From Actinoplanes solisilvae (GTDB taxonomy: Bacteria; Actinomycetota; Actinomycetes; Mycobacteriales; Micromonosporaceae): a stretch of 64,000 bases of DNA. Each line of letters starts with the position of its first letter. Position 1 is the stretch's first letter. Made by a program: the position numbers and the translations under genes. The notes under the pieces were generated by a model. It saw only the letters and a program-made list of their open reading frames with translations, was not told the DNA's origin and did not search any database. The DNA lies in contig NZ_RJAC01000025.1 in NCBI RefSeq assembly GCF_003999975.1, forward strand, positions 39,877-103,876, written 5' to 3'. Positions 51,203 through 59,075 of the stretch are shown piece after piece.

Positions 51203-51711
51203 TGCCCGACCTGAGACGAGAACTGCTCAGGACCACGTTCCGGCAGCATGCGGCCGGAGTCGCGGTCGTCACGGCGTACGAGGAAAGGCCTGTTGGTTTC
51301 ACCAGCACCTCGCTCACCTCGGTGGCGCTGGATCCGCCGCTGATCTCGTTCGGGGTGAGTCGTTCGTCGTCGAGCTGGCCGGCCATCGCGCGCACGTCGC
51401 ACGTGGCGGTGCACATTCTGGCCGACGACCAGCAGGAGTTGGCGGCACGGTTCGCCACATCGGGGGCTGATCGTTTCGGGGTGGGCACCGGCTGGCGTCG
51501 TGGCCCGGAGGGGGTGCCCGTGCTTGACGGGGTGCTGGGCTGGCTGGTGTGCCGGATTCGCGAGCGCGTGCCGGCGGGTGACCATCGGCTCGTTATCGCC
51601 GAGGTGATCACCGGATCCGGCCGGACGGGGGAGCCGCTGCTGTATCACAACGGTCGATATCGACCCTGGCCTCAGTCGAGCAGGTGTCGACGAAGCTGTT
51701 GTGCGGCGTAG
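51202..51711 (+). CDS. flavin reductase family protein
   Basis: A 169-residue flavin reductase (HpaC/HsaB fold): LLRTTFRQHAAGVAVVTAYE, PVGFTSTSLTSVALDPPLIS, FGVSRSSSSW, HVAVHILADDQQELAARFAT and the GDHRLVIAEV motif with its conserved His. It supplies reduced flavin to the oxygenase at 50114. The natural end is probably near GRYRPWPQ; about 12 extra C-terminal residues overlap the sigma-factor remnant on the other strand, so a rearrangement may have replaced the original stop. Confidence 0.9.
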   Translation: MPDLRRELLRTTFRQHAAGVAVVTAYEERPVGFTSTSLTSVALDPPLISFGVSRSSSSWPAIARTSHVAVHILADDQQELAARFATSGADRFGVGTGWRRGPEGVPVLDGVLGWLVCRIRERVPAGDHRLVIAEVITGSGRTGEPLLYHNGRYRPWPQSSRCRRSCCAA

Positions 51712-51777
51712 CGGACGCGTGATCGCACGGTTCCCACCGGGATGCCGAGCCGGGCGGCGATCTCGGGCGCGGCAAAA
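51672..51777 (-). pseudogene. ECF sigma factor region 4 remnant
   Basis: The minus strand reads APEIAARLGIPVGTVRSRVR then YAAQQLRRHLLD and a stop, typical ECF region 4. Upstream of APEIAA the match ends. It overlaps the 3' end of the flavin reductase gene. Confidence 0.7.
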
Positions 51778-51962
51778 GGCCCGCTGAACTTTGCCGGTTC
51801 AGGCTTCGTCGTCTCAGGTATGGGACACGTGCCGTGCGAAAACCGACTGCTTCCCGGTTGGCGGAGCCTTGGTACCGCAATTGCACCTTTGTGCGGCGTG
51901 CTGTCCCTTTCCGGCAATCTAGCTCGTGCTGTTGCGGCCCTGAGAAAAGGGGTGACCCGGTA

Positions 51963-52709
51963 ATGGGTGACCTGGATCTATTCGTCGAAGACGGTCGGCC
52001 CTCATGGCTGGCGTTGCTTGATTTGTTGTCCCAGAGCTTCGCCGCGCCGCGGGTCCTGCCGGCCGACGGCGAGGTGGCACGGGCCAGTCTCGTGCAGTTG
52101 CAGGTGGCGGCGACCTCCCCGTTGGGGGCCATCGCGCTCAACTCCGGCGGCATTCTGCTGTATGACGGCTGGCTGCGAATTTTCGGTGGCTCGCCGTGCG
52201 CCGAGGTAGGTCTTCCCAGCATCGGGCAGATCAACGACTTCCCGGTCGACGTGGATCCCGGGTGGACGCCCACGCAGGGTGTGATCGTGGCGCACGACGT
52301 CCTCGGCGGGGTGTTCTTCCTCAATGGCCTGCGCCCCGGCGTGCAACGGCCAGGGGTGCCCGGTGAGGTGATCTATTTCGATCCGTCGTCGCTGGAGTGG
52401 ACGAGGATGGGGATGTCGCACGGCGAGTGGCTGACGTGGTGCCTGTCCGGTGACCTGCCGAATTTCTACGGCGATCTGTTGTGGCCCCGGTGGCGCGAGG
52501 ACGTGATGGGGCTGCGAGCCGATCAGGGCATCGCCGTCCATCCCTCGCTGCTGAGCAGGGAGGAGGTCACCCGGGTGGTCGCTCCGATGGTCGAGATCTT
52601 GAACTGTCACCTGCATGCCGCCCGGTCGCCAGGGCAGCGTTTCGACGGCGCGCTCGGCCGGTATCCCGCGGTACAGCCTTCCGGCGTGCCGGCCGGGGAA
52701 ATGTCTTGA
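51963..52709 (+). CDS. DUF2625 family protein
   Basis: A 248-residue protein: WLALLDLLSQSFAAPRVLPA, LVQLQVAATSPLGAIALNSG GILLYDGWLRIFGG, GVIVAHDVLGGVFFLNGLRP and YFDPSSLEWTRMGMSHGEWL. This resembles the DUF2625 (SUKH/SMI1-like) family; SUKH members are often immunity proteins, but no toxin gene is adjacent. GGGGTGA ribosome site 6-7 nt before the ATG. Confidence 0.75.
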   Translation: MGDLDLFVEDGRPSWLALLDLLSQSFAAPRVLPADGEVARASLVQLQVAATSPLGAIALNSGGILLYDGWLRIFGGSPCAEVGLPSIGQINDFPVDVDPGWTPTQGVIVAHDVLGGVFFLNGLRPGVQRPGVPGEVIYFDPSSLEWTRMGMSHGEWLTWCLSGDLPNFYGDLLWPRWREDVMGLRADQGIAVHPSLLSREEVTRVVAPMVEILNCHLHAARSPGQRFDGALGRYPAVQPSGVPAGEMS

Positions 52710-52987
52710 GCCCAGGCCGATCCGAGCGCCTCCGCGCCGCTCGGCCGGCTCTTTTCGGTTTCTTCTCGGATCTCGAACCGGCCCGGCCGGCCGAGACATT
52801 GCAGCCGCTGCCGACCTTCATTCTTAACGGCAGGATGGCGTTGCCCGTACGGCTATGAAATTCGAACTCGTTGACCTTGCCACACCATTGAACAGCGATA
52901 TTTCGCGCAGGTTACGCGATGATGGTTGGGCCACCTACCGGTGCAGTGTTGTTCCAAGGCTCACGAGGTTGAAAAGGATTCTAAGGC
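52710..52987. other. gene-free spacer
   Basis: No supported gene. A frame from ATG 52855 lacks a ribosome site and loses gene-like bias. It probably holds the promoter of the small gene at 52988. Confidence 0.35.
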
Positions 52988-53128
52988 ATGGGAATTCGCG
53001 ATCGCATTCGGCGCCGTTCGGTCGCCGACCCCGTGCTCCCGGCGTGGGAACGTGCGCGAAACGGTGCGCGCAAGCCCGAGCGCGGCTGCATGGCTGAGGT
53101 TCACATCATGCGTCAGCCATTGTTCTGA
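52988..53128 (+). CDS. candidate 46-residue small basic protein
   Basis: MGIRDRIRRRSVADPVLPAW then ERARNGARKPERGC and MAEVHIMRQPLF. AAAAGGA lies about 9 nt before the ATG, and a perfect terminator begins 8 bp after the stop, so a short transcription unit is plausible. Strongly basic, no membrane helix. I recognise no family. Confidence 0.45.
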   Translation: MGIRDRIRRRSVADPVLPAWERARNGARKPERGCMAEVHIMRQPLF

Positions 53129-53136
53129 TCCGGTCT

Positions 53137-53171
53137 GCCCACCTCGTCCCCGGTCAAGGGACGAGGTGGGC
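53137..53171 (+). terminator. perfect 14-bp terminator hairpin
   Basis: GCCCACCTCGTCCC pairs exactly with GGGACGAGGTGGGC around CGGTCAA, followed by ACTTTCCT. Confidence 0.8.
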
Positions 53172-53327
53172 ACTTTCCTGTCAGCGGGTCGTCGAAGGAC
53201 GCCACATGCGGTAAAGAAGCGTGCCGGCGGAGACGGCGAGGGTGGCGGGGTCCACGTCGGAGCCGTCAGTTCTCGCTGACCTCTCCCTCAAGCAGACGCG
53301 GCTGGGCGATGCGGGTTCATCCAGCTC

Positions 53328-53672
53328 TTACGCGTCACCGGGCGGGAGATGGCGCGCGCTCCAATCTGACAGCGGTTGAAGGGCGGAGATCAGCTCTTCG
53401 GCCTCGGGGGTGAGGGTGTAGGTGATCTGCACCGGCGTGCTGGGGACCACGTTCCGGTCGATGAGCCCGCGGGCCTCCAGCTGCTTGAGTCGAAGGGTGA
53501 GCTGGGGGTCGGAGATGCCCTCGACCATGGCGCGGTATTCCTTGAAGCGGCGGGCGCCGCGTTCGGCGGCGAGCAGGATCGGACCCGTCCAGCGGACCCC
53601 AATGATGTCGATCGCGCGCAGGATGCGGAAGCAGGCTTCTTCGTTGACCGGAGTGCGGGGCGGCGTATTCAC
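53328..53672 (-). CDS. HxlR family transcriptional regulator
   Basis: A 114-residue winged-helix regulator: CFRILRAIDIIGVRWTGPIL, RRFKEYRAMVEGISDPQLTL RLKQLEARGLI and VQITYTLTPEAEELISALQP. Cys15 may be a redox or electrophile sensor, as in some HxlR proteins. The GTG start abuts its own operator (AAGTAAGTAACTT at 53680). Divergent from the pirin gene. Confidence 0.87.
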   Translation of the reverse strand: MNTPPRTPVNEEACFRILRAIDIIGVRWTGPILLAAERGARRFKEYRAMVEGISDPQLTLRLKQLEARGLIDRNVVPSTPVQITYTLTPEAEELISALQPLSDWSARHLPPGDA

Positions 53673-53679
53673 TTCTCCA

Positions 53680-53706
53680 AAGTAAGTAACTTGCGTGGAG
53701 TTTGCC
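53680..53706. promoter_or_regulatory. AAGTAAGTWACTT element, copy 1
   Basis: AAGTAAGTAACTT, then GCGTGGAG, then TTTGCC, between the HxlR and pirin genes. Copy 2 at 56323 keeps the same 8-bp spacing to TTTGCC. Confidence 0.65.
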
Positions 53707-53757
53707 AACCCCGATCGCGGGGCGGACGCTGGTCTGACCGATGAGCGGGAGGGCTCC

Positions 53758-54645
53758 ATGACCACGCAGACGACCCCGGTGACGCGCAAAGTGGACCGGG
53801 TCAACGACAAGCTCAATCTCGGTGCGACCCCGATGTCCGACAGCAGTTCGATGATCATTCCGCCGGGCAACGACACCTGGACCGACCCTTTCCTGGTGAT
53901 GGGGGAGGAGCTGATGAACCGTCCGGGTTTCGACTGGCATCCGCATCGCGGGCTGGAGACAGTGACCGTGCTCCTGGACGGGGCCATGGACCACGGCGAC
54001 AGCATGGGCAACACCGGCGTGCTCGAGGCGGGGGACGTGCAGTGGATGACCGCGGGACGCGGCATCATCCACCGCGAGGCCGCGACCCGCTCGGACAACG
54101 CCCACATCATCCAGCTGTGGGTCAACATGCCGGCCGACCAGAAGATGGCGTCCACCCGATACCAGGACCTGCGGGCAGGCATGCAGGCCGTGCACACCGA
54201 GCCCGGCGTGCTGGTGCAAATGATTTCGGGTACGACCGGAGCGGCGCGGGGGCCGGCACTCAACCACTGGCCGATTCTCGGGGCTCTGATCACGCTCGAC
54301 CCGAGGACCGACTATCGGCAGCTGCTCGCCGGGGACGAGCGCGCTTTCGCGTACGTGATCTCGGGTCGCCTGACGATCGGCGGACGCCGCCTGCGGGCCG
54401 GGATGGTCGCCTGGTCGGACCCGGTCGCGCGGCCGAATGAGCCGACGACACTCGAGTTGGCCACCGGTGACGGCGACGAGCAGGCCAGGGTGATGCTGTT
54501 CGCTGGGCGGCCTATCGGTGAATCCGTGTATGCCAGTGGCCCCTTCGTGATGAACACCCGCGCCGAGATCGAGCAGGCGTACCGGGATTTTCACTCGGGC
54601 AAGTTCGGCAGCATCCCGCGGCACACGCGCCTGCCCGCTGGCTGA
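53758..54645 (+). CDS. pirin family protein
   Basis: A 295-residue bicupin: GFDWHPHRGLETVTVLLDGA (metal-binding HPHRG, His at about 62 and 64), GDVQWMTAGRGIIHREAA (His and Glu ligands) and a C-terminal cupin with FAYVISGRLTIGG. Some pirins are quercetin dioxygenases or redox sensors. GGGAGG 5 nt before the ATG. Divergent from HxlR, a common pairing. Confidence 0.92.
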   Translation: MTTQTTPVTRKVDRVNDKLNLGATPMSDSSSMIIPPGNDTWTDPFLVMGEELMNRPGFDWHPHRGLETVTVLLDGAMDHGDSMGNTGVLEAGDVQWMTAGRGIIHREAATRSDNAHIIQLWVNMPADQKMASTRYQDLRAGMQAVHTEPGVLVQMISGTTGAARGPALNHWPILGALITLDPRTDYRQLLAGDERAFAYVISGRLTIGGRRLRAGMVAWSDPVARPNEPTTLELATGDGDEQARVMLFAGRPIGESVYASGPFVMNTRAEIEQAYRDFHSGKFGSIPRHTRLPAG

Positions 54646-54830
54646 TCGAGCGGTTTTCGCTGTTCCGCTTCACCGAAAGCCCCGCTCGCCCCGGCCCACC
54701 TGCCGCCGGAGCAGTGCCGGCGCGGCGGGCACACGAAGTGACAGGCGGTTGACGGTGCGGGCGGCCACCTCTCCGGCGCGAGTAGAGGGCGGCCGCCGCA
54801 CACTTCCGCCGCTGATTCGGTCGATCAAAG

Positions 54831-54844
54831 GATGACTTGTCATC
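54831..54844. promoter_or_regulatory. palindrome upstream of marR
   Basis: GATGACTTGTCATC: perfect GATGAC/GTCATC arms, 50 bp upstream of the MarR start. It shares the ATGA...TCAT half-sites with the larger repeat at 55384. Confidence 0.6.
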
Positions 54845-54894
54845 TACTCAACCCCGCTGAGGCGTACGCCGGAGGCATGGTTGCCTAGCATGCA

Positions 54895-55368
54895 GTGGTG
54901 ACGAAGTCTGACCGGCTCAACGACCGGGAACTGCGCGCTTGGCGGGGATTCCTGACGATGCAGGACGATGTGCGGCGCCACATGAACCGCCAGCTGACGA
55001 GCGAAGCCGGGATATCCCTGGCCGAGTTCTCGATCCTGAGCGCTCTGCGCCTGCAGCCGGATCGGCCGATGCGGGTCTTTGAACTCGTCGACACCCTCAA
55101 GTGGGAGAAGAGCCGCATCATTCATCAGCTCTCCCGGATGGTCCGCCGCGGCCTGGTCGAACGACGCGCCAGCGAGGAGGACGGCCGGGGCACCGACATC
55201 GCGCTGACGGCCGAGGGGCGCGGTGTGATCGACAAGGCTCTTCCGCTGCACATCGACCACATCCGCCGGCTCTTCTTCGATGTGGTGACCCCGCGGCAGC
55301 TGGACATGCTGGCCGACTTGTCGGAGGCCGTGCTGGAGAACCTCGAGGGCGAGCCCTTCGACCAGTGA
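54895..55368 (+). CDS. MarR family transcriptional regulator
   Basis: A 157-residue regulator: ELRAWRGFLTMQDDVRRHMN, ISLAEFSILSALRLQPDRPM, RVFELVDTLKWEKSRIIHQL SRMVRRGLVER. Tandem GTG codons at 54895 and 54898 are both possible starts. No cysteine in the usual sensing position. It lies between two related palindromes and upstream of a quinone reductase, suggesting a quinone-responsive repressor pair (inference). Confidence 0.88.
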   Translation: MVTKSDRLNDRELRAWRGFLTMQDDVRRHMNRQLTSEAGISLAEFSILSALRLQPDRPMRVFELVDTLKWEKSRIIHQLSRMVRRGLVERRASEEDGRGTDIALTAEGRGVIDKALPLHIDHIRRLFFDVVTPRQLDMLADLSEAVLENLEGEPFDQ

Positions 55369-55383
55369 CGTCGGATCTCAACT

Positions 55384-55422
55384 GATGATGTGTCACCTAC
55401 CACATATGGGTGACACATCATC
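55384..55422. promoter_or_regulatory. 14-bp perfect inverted repeat between marR and the quinone reductase
   Basis: GATGATGTGTCACC and GGTGACACATCATC flank an 11-bp centre containing CATATG. It may be the MarR operator for the quinone reductase, a terminator for marR, or both. Confidence 0.65.
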
Positions 55423-55514
55423 TTCTTCTCCCTAGCTTGGTCCTGGGTGCTCGTGCACCCCGGCCTGCGCTCCGACGTCTGGCCGAAGCTCTTGCCTTCG
55501 GAAGGAACTCCGCC

Positions 55515-56138
55515 ATGTCCCAACCCGTCAAGCTTGCGGTGATCTACTACTCGTCGACAGGCACCGGGACGGCAATCGTCAACGAGATGGTCCCGGCGGC
55601 CGAAGCCGTCGGCGCCGAGGTCCGGGTCCGGAAGGCTGCCGAGCTGGCGCCCCAGGCTGCGATCGACGCAAATCCCATCTGGGCCGCCCACCACACGGAC
55701 ACCTCGGACGTGCCTGCCCCGACCGCCGAGGACATCGACTGGGCCGATGCGGTCATCTTCGGTTCGCCGACGCGGTTCGGCAACATGGCCGCTCAGCTGA
55801 AGCAGTACATCGACACACTGTCCCCGCTCTGGCTGCAGGGCAAGCTGGCCGACAAGGTCTACAGCGGTTTCACCTCGACCGGAACCCGGCACGGTGGTCA
55901 CGAGTCCACGCTGCTAGCGATCTACAACAGCGTTTACCACTTCGGTGGCATCATCGTCCCGCCCGGATACACCGACCCCATCAAGTTCGTCGACGGCAAC
56001 CCGTACGGGACCTCGCACCACGCCGAGTTCGGTCCGAGCCTCGGCACGATCGACGAGGACACGCGCAACGCCGCTCGACACCAGGCGAAGCGAGTCGTGC
56101 AGATCGCCGCAGCGGTGAAGAAGGGCCTCTCCGCCTGA
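55515..56138 (+). CDS. wrbA: NAD(P)H:quinone oxidoreductase type IV (WrbA-like flavodoxin)
   Basis: A 207-residue flavodoxin-fold protein: KLAVIYYSSTGTGTAIVNEM (FMN phosphate loop SSTGTGT, residues 14-20), DWADAVIFGSPTRFGNMAAQ, YSGFTSTGTRHGGHESTLLA and FVDGNPYGTSHHA. It reduces quinones by two electrons with FMN. GAAGGAACT ribosome site 7 nt before the ATG. Downstream of MarR. Confidence 0.92.
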   Translation: MSQPVKLAVIYYSSTGTGTAIVNEMVPAAEAVGAEVRVRKAAELAPQAAIDANPIWAAHHTDTSDVPAPTAEDIDWADAVIFGSPTRFGNMAAQLKQYIDTLSPLWLQGKLADKVYSGFTSTGTRHGGHESTLLAIYNSVYHFGGIIVPPGYTDPIKFVDGNPYGTSHHAEFGPSLGTIDEDTRNAARHQAKRVVQIAAAVKKGLSA

Positions 56139-56322
56139 CGATCACGAGGTAAGTAGGCCGAGGGCGGTGTCTCGGATTGGTCAGCGCTATTAGTGGACAT
56201 CGAGTCTTCGTCGCGGTCCGAAAGGGTCGTTCAGCAGCATGAAGAAGCAGTTGTGAAGAATTTGTTCATCACCAGTTACATCGAGCCGCCGGCAATCCGT
56301 GCACTAACCGGAACGCGGGTAA

Positions 56323-56349
56323 AAGTAAGTTACTTGGGTGCCATTTGCC
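56323..56349 (+). promoter_or_regulatory. AAGTAAGTWACTT element, copy 2 (MFS transporter)
   Basis: AAGTAAGTTACTT, then GGGTGCCA, then TTTGCC, about 80 bp upstream of the MFS start. The TTGGGT within it could be a -35. Confidence 0.65.
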
Positions 56350-56426
56350 GACGCTTGACAAACCGCGAATCCTGACATTGCGCGGCCGATCCGAACCCGG
56401 CCGAAGTTCATACTTGTGAGGGAAAA

Positions 56427-57899
56427 ATGGCAAGGTCCAAGACGGTCCTCTGGATCGTCCTCGTCGCCCAGTTCATGGTCGTGCTGGACGCAACCATCGT
56501 GACGGTCGCACTGCCGTCGATCGGCTCGGGTCTGGGCTTCGACAGCCAGCTCCAACTGCAGTGGGTGATCAACGCCTACATACTGTTGTTCGGCGGCTTC
56601 CTGCTGTTCGGCGGCCGGGCCGGTGACCTTATGGGCCGGCAGCGACTCCTGGTCATCGGCTTGGCGTTGTTCGGGATCTCGTCGGCGATCAACGGGTTCG
56701 CGCAGAACCCGGAGACGCTGATCATCGGCCGGGCGGTGCAGGGCCTCGGCGGCGCGCTGATCTCGCCCGCCGTGCTGTCCATCATCATCGTGACCTTCGA
56801 CGGGGTGAAGGAGCGGGCCAAGGCGCTCGGCGTCTTCAGCGCGGTCACCGCCTCCGGCAGCGCCGCCGGCATGCTGGCCGGCGGCGTGCTCACCGAGTGG
56901 CTCGACTGGCGGGCCATCTTCCTGGTGAACCTGCCGATCGCGGCGCTCGCGATCATCGGTGCGCTGAAGTCCATCCCGAACAGCCGGAACGCGGCCGAGG
57001 GCAAGACCCGCATGGACCTTCCGGGCGCGATCACCATCACGGCCGGCTTGCTGCTGCTGGTCTACGGCGTCGTGAACGCGGCCGAGTGGGGCTGGGGCTC
57101 GGGCAAGGTGTGGCTGTTCATCGGCGGAGCCGCCGTCCTGATCGTGCTGTTCCTCGTCATCGAAGGTGTGTCGAAGCAGCCCCTGGTGCGTCTGGGCATC
57201 TTCAAGGTGCGGGCGCTGACGTCGGCGAACCTGGCGATGATCCTGATGACCGGCGGCATGTTCGTCATGATGTTCTTCCCGACGCTTTACCTGGCGCAGG
57301 TCAAGGGTTACAGCCCGATCGAGGTCGGCCTGGCCTACCTGCCCTGGCCCGTCGCGATGGCCGTCGCCGGCACGATGGCGCAGAAGATCATCGCCAAGGC
57401 GGGGCCGAAGCCGGCCCTCTGGATCGGCCTGCTCATTCTGGCGGCCGGCCTCTTCCACCTGGGCCTGCTCGACGCGGGCAGCTCCTACGCCGGCGGGGTC
57501 CTGCCCGGCATGCTGCTGACCGCGATCGGCGCGGGCTTCGCCTGGGCGGCGATGTTCCTGGTGGCCTCGGTCGGCGTGCAGCCCGAGGAGAGCGGCCTGG
57601 CGTCCGGTCTTATCAACACCTCGCAGCAGTTGGGCAGCGCGATCGGCTTGGCCGCGCTGAGCTCGGTCGCCGCGGCGTACACGGCTGACCTGATCGCCGG
57701 GGGCACCGGAGCGAACGAGGCCCTGGTCGAGGGCTTCGACCGCAGCTTCATGATCGCCGGGGTGATTCTGCTGGTCTCGGCCGCGGTCGTCATCATCGGT
57801 ATCCGCTCGTCGGACGGCCGGCACCTCGGCGGGCCGGAGGCGCAGGCGGACTCCGAGAATGCGCCGGTCATCAACCTGGAGCCCGCGCTGGGCGATTGA
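56427..57899 (+). CDS. MFS transporter, DHA2 (14-TMS) drug efflux family
   Basis: A 490-residue transporter with about 14 membrane segments. The N-terminus carries the DHA2 signature VAQFMVVLDATIVTVALPSI (motif D1), GGRAGDLMGRQRLL (motif A, about 65-78), QGLGGALISPAVLSII (motif B region) and ASGSAAGMLAGGVLTEWLDW RAIFLVNLP (motif C). It probably exports toxic compounds. GAGGGAAAA ribosome site. Its promoter shares the element in front of the HxlR/pirin pair. Confidence 0.92.
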   Translation: MARSKTVLWIVLVAQFMVVLDATIVTVALPSIGSGLGFDSQLQLQWVINAYILLFGGFLLFGGRAGDLMGRQRLLVIGLALFGISSAINGFAQNPETLIIGRAVQGLGGALISPAVLSIIIVTFDGVKERAKALGVFSAVTASGSAAGMLAGGVLTEWLDWRAIFLVNLPIAALAIIGALKSIPNSRNAAEGKTRMDLPGAITITAGLLLLVYGVVNAAEWGWGSGKVWLFIGGAAVLIVLFLVIEGVSKQPLVRLGIFKVRALTSANLAMILMTGGMFVMMFFPTLYLAQVKGYSPIEVGLAYLPWPVAMAVAGTMAQKIIAKAGPKPALWIGLLILAAGLFHLGLLDAGSSYAGGVLPGMLLTAIGAGFAWAAMFLVASVGVQPEESGLASGLINTSQQLGSAIGLAALSSVAAAYTADLIAGGTGANEALVEGFDRSFMIAGVILLVSAAVVIIGIRSSDGRHLGGPEAQADSENAPVINLEPALGD

Positions 57900-57926
57900 G
57901 AGAACGGGCACCCGGCGGCCGCGTGG

Positions 57927-58292
57927 TCAAGAGGCGGGAGCGTGGACATGCGCTCCCGCCTTCGCCATGTGCTGCTTGCCCCACCGGACCAACGGTTGTA
58001 CGGCCTGCATGAGATCGATGGCGTGCTGAGTGGGCGCATAAAGCACCTGCACCGGCGAGGTCGGCACGACCGTGCGGGACAGCAGCCCGAGGCTTTCGAG
58101 CTCGCGCAGCCGCTGGACGAGCATCCGGTCGGAGATGCCGTCGACCGCGCGACGATATTCACGGAAACGCTGGGCGCCTTCCACCCCGGCGCTGAGGATG
58201 TCACCTGTCCAGCGGCGGGCCAAGGTATCGAAAACGCCCTGTACCGAATGCATGACGCTCTGCGCTTCTTCACAATCTTCCATCACGGTCAC
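57927..58292 (-). CDS. HxlR family transcriptional regulator
   Basis: A 121-residue HxlR protein: GVFDTLARRWTGDILSAGVE, GAQRFREYRRAVDGISDRML VQRLRELESLGLL and VQVLYAPTQHAIDLMQAVQP. Cys7 is near the N-terminus. GTG 58292 has GGAGGT 8 nt upstream. It converges with the MFS transporter and may regulate it through the AAGTAAGTWACTT element. Confidence 0.87.
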   Translation of the reverse strand: MTVMEDCEEAQSVMHSVQGVFDTLARRWTGDILSAGVEGAQRFREYRRAVDGISDRMLVQRLRELESLGLLSRTVVPTSPVQVLYAPTQHAIDLMQAVQPLVRWGKQHMAKAGAHVHAPAS

Positions 58293-58586
58293 GGGAGAAG
58301 ACCTCCGATCAGATGCGGGTTAACAAGGCTCTGGCGACGAAGGTCGCCGCATCGAGGCGGGCTAGGGGTGCCTTGGTGGCGTGGCTCGGGCGAGCCGATC
58401 CCGTTCTCTCGGTACGACGAGCCCCGTACGCGACTGTTCAAGCGCGGGTACGGATTGTGAGGTGCCGCGTTTCTCCGGTGTGGTCGATGGGCGGGTGAAC
58501 CGTCGAGCGTGAACGACCTGGACATCCTGTAACCGCACCCCGGGGCGCCGGTGACCGCGGTCACGGCGCCTTGAGCGGCTCGTGCG
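58293..58586. other. gene-free spacer
   Basis: No gene supported on either strand. Confidence 0.35.
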
Positions 58587-58616
58587 TTGACCCTCTCCCG
58601 GCGGGAGACCGAACGC
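58587..58616 (+). promoter_or_regulatory. MerR-type promoter with a different dyad
   Basis: TTGACC, then an 18-bp spacer with TCTCCC-GGC-GGGAGA (perfect), then GAACGC. Same geometry as the 16-copy promoter but another sequence, so it is recognised by a different regulator. Confidence 0.55.
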
Positions 58617-58623
58617 TTGAAAC

Positions 58624-58755
58624 ATGACCGAAGACCTCTCCTGGGCCGAGCTCCCCACCGTGATCACGGCCTACCTCCCCGCGCACGAGGCCCGCGACAC
58701 CGACTCGGCCGTCAGCGCTTTCGCCGCCACGCCGCCCGCGAGCGAACCACCATGA
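58624..58755 (+). pseudogene. N-terminal fragment of a SnoaL/NTF2-like protein
   Basis: MTEDLSWAELPTVITAYLPA then HEARDTDSAVSAFAATPPAS and EPP before a stop. The first ~36 residues match the opening helices of SnoaL-like proteins; the remaining ~80 are missing. Confidence 0.6.
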
Positions 58756-59075
58756 TCCCTTCGAGCGTGCGTGTTACCGCATCGGCCCTGTTGGATGCGG
58801 GAACAGCCGACTGTTCAGCGATGGCGCTATGAGTCGAATGACTTAACCGGAGCAGCGGATCAACGCCCACGATCCGCCCGCCCGGGCGGGGGAGAACGGG
58901 TGACGACGCCGCGATCCCGGGCCTGGCCGGGCCACGGAGGCGGGCCGGGAGTCATTACCGGAGGGCGAATGACTGATTCGTCGGTCCCGGTCGGCGGGCG
59001 ACGGTGGAAACCAGCGGCGGCCCGGTTGCCCGGCATCGCCGACGTTTCTGATCCGAGTGTTGAAGGGGGTGAGTC
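58756..59075. other. gene-free spacer upstream of the tandem hydrolases
   Basis: No supported gene. It must contain the promoter of the hydrolase pair, but I cannot assign it. Confidence 0.35.

Noticed and set aside
51963..52709. Toxin-immunity module based on the SUKH-like DUF2625 protein
   Set aside because: No polymorphic toxin or secretion gene lies next to it.
52873..52900. Possible 17th dyad promoter (GTTGACC followed by CACACC)
   Set aside because: The inverted-repeat symmetry and the 18-bp geometry are missing.
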